This document shows positions 55,935 to 64,000 of a DNA stretch of 64,000 nt, one piece after another (positions within the stretch are counted from its first letter, which is position 1; each line of letters starts with the position of its first letter). The position numbers and the translations under genes were made by a program. Source of the stretch: Scytalidium lignicola (Eukaryota > Ascomycota > Leotiomycetes); NCBI GenBank assembly GCA_002812745.2, contig NCSJ02000011.1, positions 232,476 to 296,475 of the forward strand, written 5' to 3'. The notes below the pieces were generated by a model. That model searched no databases, was not told where the DNA came from, and saw only the letters and a list, made by a program, of their open reading frames with translations.

Positions 55935-57661
55935 TACAGACGTTAGTTAGCGTGGCCTAGACTTGGTTCACCACAGCTTTCCATCCATTTCTCCGATTCA
56001 CTTATTACTTACCCAGGACAGAAACTAGAATTCTAGACCCAAAAAAACGATCCTTTGTCTGAGTTATGGCCTGGACGATGGAATTGATTGGCGTCTTTTC
56101 AAATCCATGAATCTCAAATGTTCTGTGTTTGTGCTTGTGTGTCAACCCGGCCGCGCCACTGGAAGCATTTCTAAGTTATATGCACAAACCGGGCTCGGAT
56201 TGGTCTGGATTAATTGCGCTACCATGGACGGAAATCTACTGTGCAGTACATGGCACCGCTAGGAAGGTAAGGCCGAGTTTTGTTGGTCTCAGGTGTGACG
56301 CCCCCCTCCGTGAGGCAAAGCAAATTGTGGTAGCAGTAACGGTAGGTAGAGCATTATAAAGAGTGTGGCAATGGGCAGTGAGGCAGCCACTTATGTCATA
56401 CCCTTTGTTGTTCTTTTCTTTCTAGATCCGGGCGGAAGAAATTACAAGCTTTGATCTTTTTCTTTTGAAGTTTAAAAATCTTCTAGATTTTTTTAACGAA
56501 TATATGCATATCAATGCAGATACTTTCAATCCCTAGACAAGCTGAGCCCGAGAGAAAAGAGCGGCAGAGTGCAAATGGAAGAAGGAAAATGGCAAAAATA
56601 AGATCTACGAATCCGTAGCTCCATCTCTCTCTGTATGATTTGTAACTGAAGCTACAGCATCCGAGCCCGTTCTATGCCCCGTTCTAGATGTACGTCTAGA
56701 AACAGATGCAACGGTTAAACAAAACGGCTTGCGCATGAATCACGTTGTAGGGCTGCATTTGGATGTCTCGTATGGGCTTCATTTCTTATTTTCCCCACAA
56801 CGGTTTTTTTCTTTCTTTTTTGGTGGGGAGGGGGGAACGCTTTGATAATGATCATTTGATCATTGTGGGGCAAAAGATAGATCTGAGATCTGAGACCATG
56901 TTCTTTGTGTACGATGCGTGCGTTGCCTTTGTAATTTTGTACAGTGCGGTGCAGTGCAGTGGTTCATGCATGCACGGTGTGTTAGTCAAAGACTCGAGTC
57001 TTGTCTGTGTATTCAACATGTTGTTGTTTTACCGACAGCAATGGTGATGTTCTGGAATAAGGTTTTTTGTAAGCTGGGATTTGAGCAGGGGCATTTGGGT
57101 CTTTTACTTTCTTTGGTTTTTGTGAATTTTTTTGTATAAAGGTGTGGACTTAGAGAAGGAAAAAATATCCGATGATGGAAATGTGTGATATTAAAGCAAA
57201 TGAAAGGAAAGGTAAAGAAAGGTATGTATGTATGTCATGCAGGTAGGTTAGATATGTGTATTCTGGATACTTCAAAGCTTATGTACCCGTGCTGTGCTGC
57301 GGTATGCTTTGATCTGATGGCAAGTCGTATTGCGACTCGGGAGGATTAATATGTGATTATTCAAGGTAATAATTTTCAACTAAAATCTCTTGATTTTTTC
57401 AGTTAAAGGAGTGTATTTAATAATTTCTGATGTTTTATTTCCTCTTTTCATGATGGAAATCTATCTTTGACTTGGTCGAGATTGGTTTTCATAGATCTTT
57501 CTCTTCTCTAGTCTTCTGTAGAATCTCTCATGCATGACATAATTACGTACATAATCTGTTCGTATCTGAAAGAGAAGCCCGCCTAGTCACTTAAATAAGT
57601 CAATTGCTTAACTTATTTGCTCATTTTCTCATTCATTCACTTGCTGTCTCATCGATATCAT

Positions 57662-58336
57662 TCAAATCTTGGACTCCGACTCGGCAATTCCCAAGATCCC
57701 CGTCCCAATACTTATCTTCCCCTGCGCTTCGTTGAAAAACCGCGGTCCATCTGGCAAGAGAAATTCCTTAGTCTCGGGACTATCGAGAAAGCTCTTTACG
57801 GACGTCAGGTCTGGGAATTTCATGGTGGCGATGACTTCGTATGGCGGGAACATGTTCTCTGCGGTGGCTGCATCGATACCGAGGGTCTTAGCTGCGGCTG
57901 CTTTTGATGCGGGGGAGTTGAATTGCNTTTTTTTTATGGAAGAGATGTGGTAAGCTTTTTGTTTTCTTTTTGTTTTAAATTTCTCCTGTCACTCTTTTTT
58001 TGAGAGAAATAAAATCATAGAAGAGAAGGATCATAGAAGAGAAGGATCATAGAAGAGAAGGATCATAGAAGAGAAGGATCATAGAAGAGAAGGATCATAG
58101 AAGAGAAGGAGACATGGAAATTAGATTTATGGGGTTTTCTTTCATGTAAAATGAAAGAAATAAAGGAAATATTCATGCAATGAACATACAACGTTGTAAT
58201 ATATAGCTCCGTATTTTAGTAAGATGGGTACGGCTTTTTCAATGTGTCTTTTGTATCCAGCCTCGAATTCCTCGTATGAGATGCCATCTTTGGCTTTAAT
58301 GAAGAAGGCGCAGTGGACGAGGTTGTTGGAATCCAT
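57662..58336 (-). CDS. EthD-domain (dimeric alpha/beta barrel) protein
   Basis: Two exons. Exon 1, from 58336, encodes MDSNNLVHCAFFIKAKDGIS, YEEFEAGYKRHIEKAVPILL and KYGAIYYNV. Exon 2 (~57954-57662) encodes QFNSPASKAAAKTLGIDAAT, ENMFPPYEVIATMKFPDLTS and FLDSPETKEFLLPDGPRFFN. Together they form the ~145-aa EthD-type fold, a small ferredoxin-like barrel found in enzymes and accessory proteins of degradation and secondary metabolism; the specific role is unknown. The splice junction is unsettled. The best donor GTATGT at 58189 leads to a stop with acceptor 57955, while donor GTTCAT at 58185 restores an in-frame 147-aa product. An N at 57927 in an A run inside exon 2 adds doubt. The ~230-bp intron holds a 6-copy tandem repeat. 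Confidence 0.75.
58015..58110. repeat. 16-bp tandem repeat, six perfect copies
   Basis: The unit TCATAGAAGAGAAGGA is repeated six times without change. It lies inside the intron of the EthD-domain gene. Confidence 0.95.
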
Positions 58337-59307
58337 GGCTTCCTGATGTGGAGGGAGACAGATATCTCTGTATGTTTTTTCTTTTCGATAGTTCTGAGAC
58401 AAAAGGGTATATATATATTTACTTATGCTTGATATTATGGAATTATTTATAAGTACGTCCGTACACTGACTACTTATACACCGTTTGGCGGAAGACTCGG
58501 ATACAGAAGAGGATCTTCCATATCACAGCTTCTCGGTCATTGTCGGTTGTTGTACTGGGCCGAGAGCTGCCATGTAGATATATATTCTACGGCAGTAATA
58601 ATGGATCATTATGGAAAGAAATGGAGCTGTCAACTATAGTTGCAAACCAGGAAGAGAAAGACGCATGAGAGCTCTATAATAATATATCCTAGTGGATATG
58701 CTTATAACATACTGTGATTATAGCACTCAATGGTTCAGTATCTGCTCCTTCAGTAGCAATTTACTATTAAAAATCATCTTCTCACCAATCAGAATGCCAA
58801 TTTTGTAGCAGAATGAAAGAAGTTAGACACTATATTCTAATAGCAGTTATTGTGGAAATCTTACGACTTAATCTTTGAGATTCTAATCTCACGCGTCAAA
58901 TTACGGAGATGCTGGTGACTTTTGTATACAACCTAGGGGAGAACAGATACCTGTTCTACTGCTTGCACTGAAGTGAATGGATCTTGTTATCGTTTCCTTC
59001 TACCGGACCTTGTGAAGGAGTATTATGAACGAGTGAATTAACACTATGAATTGATTATGAAAGAGGGCCCATAATGCCCTTCTATCCCTCAGACCCCAGG
59101 TCGTTCTCAGGCCAAGATTATATACAAGGATACTGCCCACTTAAAATCCTTCATTCTCCTAAAACGAAGATAATTGTAAGGCAACGACGTTAAAAGGGGT
59201 TCAAAACGGCTTGTGGAGTCCGAGGGAGAGAGAGTAATTTAAGCGGAATAAAGAGAAATCGACAAGAAATCGTATGCTGTATATATCGTACTTCTTTCTC
59301 CTCTTCA
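58337..59307. other. Intergenic spacer
   Basis: Promoter side of the EthD gene and 3' flank of the UstYa-like gene. AT-rich, with no supported feature. Confidence 0.5.
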
Positions 59308-60315
59308 TTAATCCCCATCTCCACTGATGGCCTCAACCATCTCTTCCATTGCTGCCATATTGCTTTTATCCACTGTTTTATCTTGCCTCGCGGCTGCCCA
59401 TTCTTGGATCTTACTGTAATCACGACACATATGTGTCGACTTCATGGCCGGATGTACACTATCGATTTCACGCTTGTAAACAAATGGCACTGGAGTAATA
59501 TCGCCATGACACATCAGCGTCTGACGAAGCAGATCAATGCAATGGTCTAAGTGCAACATTAGAACATCCACTCTGTGATAGGTGGCAGACACAGAAAAGA
59601 TACGGGGATTTGACTCACCCCAGTGAAGTGCTTTGAATGTATCATGATCAACGGTGTGATTAGGGTTATACCTCCACAAGTCAGGATACCTGTCCGGGTA
59701 TAGCGACTTCTGAAGGTGGTCTAGGCAGTGCAATTGGTGGAAGACTTCAAGGGATATGGCATATGAATCGTTATGTGGCATTTTTGCAGTGGAATCTTCG
59801 AGCCTTGCAGCTTCTTCGGCAGAGATACCTGTGACGCCAACTAGTACTGGTCAGTTGCATCATAGAATAATGGCGACAGGTCCTAGACTATACAATCGTA
59901 TAATGATAACCATTTTGCATCGAGCTCTTTAGTTGGCACCCCTGTCCATGGGCTTCTGTTAAGGAAGTGCTTCTCAAATGGGACTTGTTTATATTTGACA
60001 GCCTCTTGGGCAGGGGCTGATAGATAGTTAGCACTCCGAGGTTATTCTATCTGTAAAATGGTAGTACTGAAATATCTTACACCACATATCAACAGGAGTA
60101 ATAAGGTTCCGTGTAAACGGCCGCTGACCGTGAGGATTGCTGATAATAAAGAAATAAAGGAGTAGAAAGTAGAGGACAGCAAAATGAATAATATTTGTCC
60201 AGTCTCGAGATCTGGGGATAGCTATTGACACACGACGTGGAATACTTCTATCTCCCGCATTCAATTCATCCAAGCGTTGTTTGTCTGAAGGATATGCGTC
60301 TTCAAAGCGCTCCAT
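59308..60315 (-). CDS. UstYa-like (DUF3328) oxidase-family protein
   Basis: Three exons (60315-60081, 60016-59894, 59840-59308) sum to 891 nt, encoding 296 aa. Exon 1 has a cytosolic head and one membrane anchor (WTNIIHFAVLYFLLLYFFII). The mid-region has the family phrases MWSPAQEAVKYKQVPFEKHF and SPWTGVPTKELDAKW. The two catalytic-type His-Cys motifs are present: HQLHCLDHL and HLDHCIDLL. UstYa proteins oxidatively cyclise or modify peptides and other metabolites, for example in ustiloxin and cyclochlorotine pathways. Exon 3 probably contains a further 48-bp in-frame intron (59571-59618), whose removal gives ALHWVDVLMLHLDHCI and 280 aa. No peptide precursor or partner oxidase gene was seen nearby. 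Confidence 0.87.
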
Positions 60316-60938
60316 GTTGGAATATAATAGGCTATTAAACTGATAATGATTCTATGTTCAAGGTTCTAAGGGGGAGGGGGATTGGCTTAAATCTGAGAGA
60401 GATGTTACTTACCGCGACTTAATACTCAGCTGATATTATTGAACAGTGTGGTGGTATGATATAATAGTGATTATGGATTGTTGATGGACGACCAGAGTTG
60501 GATTTGTTTGGTTCCCTAGTCCATCGAATTCCCCGTCCCTGCCAAGGGCCTTATAACCTTACCTTTGTTAGTGAGGCCTAGCTTCTATATAACCCCAAAT
60601 AAGGTAATCCTCGTAACGAACAACAAAAGGCACCGTTGTGGCAGAACGGTCAGGCCAAATTGATGTTCTAAGAGGTGTACAGGGAAAAATCTAATGTATC
60701 AGAGATGTAGAGCATACAGTAGCAAGCAGCTGTACAGTAAGATGCACAATCGGCTTCCCACTATCAAACAATGTTTTTAGTTTTGTCCCGTAACTATTAC
60801 CACTCTAAGACCATTATGGTTAGTCGTATTTCATTCACCAGATAAGCGAATTATTGCCGCCTCACTGTTGCTTGGTCTAGGCTTGACATTAGCCGATAGC
60901 GGCTCACTGAATTGCTGCCTAAGCAATACTGCCTGATA
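60316..60938. other. Spacer between UstYa-like gene and transposon
   Basis: Promoter of the UstYa-like gene, then non-coding sequence up to the left inverted repeat of the pogo-like element. Nothing else was recognised. Confidence 0.5.
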
Positions 60939-60982
60939 ACGTAAATCCCCATCCAACCGAACACCCCATCCAACCGAACACT
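60939..60982 (+). repeat. Left terminal inverted repeat of pogo-like element
   Basis: It begins directly after a TA and matches the right repeat over its full length. It contains a two-copy internal direct repeat. Confidence 0.93.
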
Positions 60983-61052
60983 CCCCCTCAAATTATTGAA
61001 TTTATCAACATCTACAATTCAAATCAATTATTTTTGACCAAAACACGTCACA

Positions 61053-62717
61053 ATGCCAAAAAAGCTACATGCCCAACAAGAAGGAAGAATCATTCTTGCT
61101 ATAAACGCGCTCAAAAACAAACAAATCAAGTCAATTCAAGCTGCAGCGCGTAATTTTGACGTTCCACTTGCTACTTTGCATAATCGAATGAATGGACATC
61201 CTGAAGCCTTTTCAACCTACACCAAAGCATTCAGGATGACTCAAATTGAAGAAAAATCGTTAATACGATGGATTATCTTTATAGGAACTCGAGGAATGCC
61301 TCCTAAACCTTCAGGAGTACAATCTATGGCCAATACTTTGATTTCTGAACGTGATGAACCTACTCCTCCTTCATTTGTAGGCAAAAACTAAGTCCAGCGA
61401 TTTTTAAGCCGACATGCTAAGTTAACTACCAAATATATTCGAAAATATAACTATCAACAAGCCAAATGCGAAGATCCAAAGCTTATTCAACAATGGTTTA
61501 CCCAATTCCTTGAAATCAAAGCTTAATATGGAATCCTGGATGAGGACATCTATAATTTCGATGAAACAAGCTTTGCAATAAGTACAATTACTACTACTAA
61601 AGTAATTACAACCTCTGATTGCTTTGGTAAACCTTCACTTTTACAACCTGGTAATCGTGAATGGGTTACTATTGTTGAATCAATTAATGCTTGCAGATAG
61701 GCCTTATTACCTTTGATCATCTTTAAGGGGAAACACCATCAATTGGCTTTAAGCAGTTTATTACCTAACGGTTGAAGAGATGAACGGAGTGATAATGGAT
61801 GGACAAATAATTGAATTAGCCTTGAATGGCTTGAGAAAACCTTTGAACTTACTACCAGAGATAAAACTAAAGGCTAATATCACATGCTAGTCCTTGATGG
61901 TCATGGTAGCCATGTAACACTTGAATTCAACTTATTTTGCTTTTAACACAAGATTGTTCCAATTTGTATGCCTTCTCATTCATCTTACATCCTTCAACTA
62001 CTTGATGTGACTTGTTTTTCAGTTCTTAAGTACATGTATAGCACTTAAATCAAAGCTAGAATGCAGGGTAAAATCCAACATATTGATAAAGAGGATTTCC
62101 TGGAGATATACCCAATTGTGCGTCAGCAAACTTTCAAACCAACAACTATTCAGAATGGATTTGCAGTTACTGGATTAGTTCCATATGATCCAGAGCATAT
62201 GCTAGCCAAATTGCAAGTTCAAGTTGATAAAACACCTACACCTCCAGGAAGCACTCATAGCAGCAATTCTGGAGTACGATGGATTCCAGAAACACCTCAT
62301 AATCTTATTCAATTGCAGTTGCAATCTCAGACCATTCATCGACTACTTAAAGAGCAAAATAGCCTTCCTACTCCTACTAAAACAGCTTTAAACCAGCTAG
62401 TCAAAGGTTGTGAATTGGCCATGCATAATGCAGTGTTTTTAGCAAAGGAGATCGAAGAATTGAAAGCTGTGAATGCTTCAATGCAACGAAAACTACGTAG
62501 ATCTAGAAAGCAATTGATTCATACAGGCTCCTTGACAAGGCAAGAGGCTCAGGAATTAGCTCAATCAAATGCTACAGCACAGAATGTGGTACAAGTCACC
62601 AATTCTTCAATATCCGCTGATCCTTTGCAAGCACCACCACGACGGCCACCAACGTGCTCAGGATGTAATATTTCAGGTCATAAAATTACTCATTGTCCTC
62701 AATTAGCTAGTCACTGA
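61053..62717 (+). pseudogene. Pogo/Fot1-type transposase, disrupted
   Basis: The first piece (61053-61391) encodes an N-terminal psq-type helix-turn-helix, KKLHAQQEGRIILAINALKN then FDVPLATLHNRMNG, followed by the CENP-B-like second DNA-binding part. The next ~650 bp keep the DDE catalytic regions (DIYNFDETSF near 61.56 kb and LVLDGHGSH near 61.89 kb) but are broken by several stops and shifts. The last piece, 62061-62717, is an intact 218-codon frame with HIDKEDFLEIYPIVRQQTF, TGLVPYDPEHML and a final CCHC zinc knuckle (C-x2-C-x4-H-x4-C: CSGCNISGHKITHC). Several stops look like C-to-T or G-to-A changes (CAA to TAA, TGG to TAG/TGA), fitting repeat-induced point mutation or simple decay. Confidence 0.9.
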
Positions 62718-62780
62718 ATTTATTTGATTATTTGTTGTTGTTAGTTAAATATTCGATGTCGAAGGTTGAGGTGGGGGAAA

Positions 62781-62824
62781 AGTGTTCGGTTGGATGGGGT
62801 GTTCGGTTGGATGGGGATTTACGT
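62781..62824 (-). repeat. Right terminal inverted repeat of pogo-like element
   Basis: Reverse complement of the left repeat, followed by a TA. Confidence 0.93.
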
Positions 62825-63488
62825 TAGATGGAGACTCCAAAACTGACTGCTTCCTAATCGGCTCACTGATTTCACAAGCACAATCTTGCTTCTTGACTTG
62901 TGTCATCCACTTTTAGTATCCTCAATTCAAATTGATTAGCTTTATTCTATTTCATTGAAATTATGCGATCCGCCTCGCATGCATGCCTGTTTGTCAGCTA
63001 TGAAAACAGATGGCAACGCTCAGACCTCCAACTTACCAGACTACACGTGACTTACGAATATCATCGAAATACTTCGAACCAAGCTCATAGAAGTATCTAG
63101 AATACCGTTCTGTCTATAAATTGTACTATAATTATCTCATAGTTACTTCAATTGACTTCATATCACTGTTCTTCCTACATTGGGCTGTTTCGCCAATATC
63201 TAACACTAATTACTGCAATATTCACTGGGGGCTGCTTATGCTACATAGAGAAGATTCTAGAACCCAAGTGGCAATAATGGGCCACTATAAAGGCCCATGT
63301 TCCCCTTGACCCTCTATAAAATAGAGAATAAAAAAAATAATATTTAGAATATATCGATGTAAAGCCTTGTCATTTGCCAGGACTACCTTAAGCCAAATTT
63401 TTTAAGAAACCTGTAACGTTTTGAACTTGATAGATCTCCCTCGTTTCTTAAAGGTGGTATCTCTCCCTGGACCTGTTCGGATGCTTTT
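62825..63488. other. Intergenic spacer
   Basis: 3' flank of the TPR gene. One short unsupported frame (63121-63309). No RNA gene or repeat was recognised. Confidence 0.5.
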
Positions 63489-63930
63489 TCACGATTGTGA
63501 ACATTCTCTGTTATTTTTCTCCATCAGATCCAACTCATGAAGCATATGGTTCAGACTCTGAGACTTTGGATGACCAGGTCCACCAACTTTATTGTATCCT
63601 TCCAAAGCCTTAGAGTACATTATCCTAGCCTTTGCTAGATTGCCTTGACATTTGAAAAGAGAAGCAAGACCCCAGGTTGTATTGAGCACTGGGATATAAG
63701 TCGTGATATTGTCTGGTCCAAGTGCTTTTTCGTAGCCTTGCAGTGCCCGCTCATACATCTGCTCGGCCTCAGCCAGCTTGCCTTGGTCAGCATAAAGAAC
63801 TCCTAAATTGTTGACTGTATCCAGTGTCGAGATATGCTCGGGTCCTAGTGCCTTCTCGCTACCTCGCAACGCCCGCTCATACATCTGCTCGGCCTTAGCC
63901 AGCTTGCCTTGGTCAGCNTAAANAAAAATA
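63489..63930 (-). CDS. TPR-repeat protein, C-terminal part (kinesin light chain type)
   Basis: Partial gene reading leftward to its stop at 63489. Three TPR units of 42 residues are visible: a partial one (ADQGKLAKAEQMYERALRG), then EHISTLDTVNNLGVLYADQG with KLAEAEQMYERALQGYEKAL, then a diverged one ending in ARIMYSKALEGYNKVGGPGH. The first two are nearly identical at DNA level with a 126-bp period. Such arrays form the C-terminal ligand-sensing part of many fungal NLR-like proteins with NB-ARC or NACHT domains, but the N-terminal part is not in the window. The frame breaks at Ns at 63918 and 63923, where similarity to the repeat stops. Confidence 0.7.
63745..63917 (-). repeat. 126-bp near-identical TPR-coding repeats
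   Basis: Sequence starting GCCCGCTCATACATCTGCTC at 63745 returns at 63871 with one mismatch in the ~47 bases before the N at 63918. Confidence 0.85.
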
Positions 63931-64000
63931 CATGTTCCAGGTATTAGAGTTGCACAAGTTCAGCATGTCATGCTACTTTAGCTTTCTTGCTAATCCAACT

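Larger units (their letters stand above)
54136..57661. other. 3.5-kb non-coding stretch downstream of Cdc25 gene
   Basis: It starts with the Cdc25 3' UTR. A 184-codon frame at 54290-54844 has no recognisable domain and is not called. A TG-rich tract lies at 55509-55570 and a (CATCTA)4 repeat at 55911-55934. No RNA gene was recognised. Confidence 0.5.
60939..62824 (+). mobile_element. Decayed pogo/Fot1-like DNA transposon
   Basis: The element is bounded by 44-bp terminal inverted repeats with exact complementarity (60939-60982 and 62781-62824), starting ACGTAAATCCCCATCC. A TA dinucleotide flanks each end, as expected for Tc1/mariner/pogo insertions. Each inverted repeat contains two copies of the word CCCCATCCAACCGAACA. 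The 1886-bp interior encodes a disrupted transposase. It sits between the UstYa-like gene and a TPR gene and interrupts no recognisable gene. Confidence 0.9.

Overview
This is a filamentous ascomycete (Pezizomycotina) nuclear window. Protein-coding genes are split by short GT-AG introns, mostly 46-120 bp, many with CTAAC/CTGAC-like branch points. The families present are typical of these fungi: a Zn2Cys6-type transcription factor tail, an OPT transporter, a DUF7708-NACHT-TPR receptor, an F-box protein, a copper amine oxidase, a GH3 glucosidase, a UstYa-like (DUF3328) protein and a pogo-like transposon. Single-copy eukaryotic genes (NEDD8, prohibitin-2, tubulin cofactor A, Elongin A, THO7, CstF-64/Rna15, Cdc25) confirm a eukaryotic chromosome. 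Gene style and AT-rich spacers would fit a leotiomycete such as a Sclerotiniaceae relative, but that placement is an inference. Eleven isolated N bases, most of them next to homopolymers, point to consensus uncertainty at runs.

Left part (0-34.6 kb), accessory genes: the C-terminus of a fungal transcription factor (+); a four-exon OPT oligopeptide transporter (-); a complete NLR-like protein (-) that shares a 505-bp divergent promoter with a duplicated-domain orphan gene (+); a MITE-like element; an F-box gene (+); an APC-family permease (-) divergent from a copper amine oxidase (+), which converges on a purine nucleoside permease-like gene (-). These last three look like a nitrogen-scavenging neighbourhood. 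An 11-exon secreted GH3 beta-glucosidase (-), a CorA-type Mg2+ transporter (-) and a GNAT/ankyrin-like gene with a damaged-looking N-terminus follow.

Middle (35.0-42.4 kb), a compact housekeeping block: tubulin cofactor A, THO7, Elongin A, NEDD8 (four tiny exons), prohibitin-2 and Rna15/CstF-64, with intergenic gaps of about 225-435 bp.

Right part (42.4-64 kb): a gene desert of about 9.9 kb, dense in TACAGTAC-like words and microsatellites, leads to a Cdc25 phosphatase (+). A further 3.5 kb desert, an EthD-domain gene with a 16-bp tandem repeat in its intron, a UstYa-like gene, a decayed pogo/Fot-like DNA transposon with 44-bp inverted repeats, and the 3' end of a TPR-repeat gene running off the window complete the layout.

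All exon junctions were placed by reading splice signals and checking that the summed exon lengths stay in frame; none is backed by RNA evidence here.
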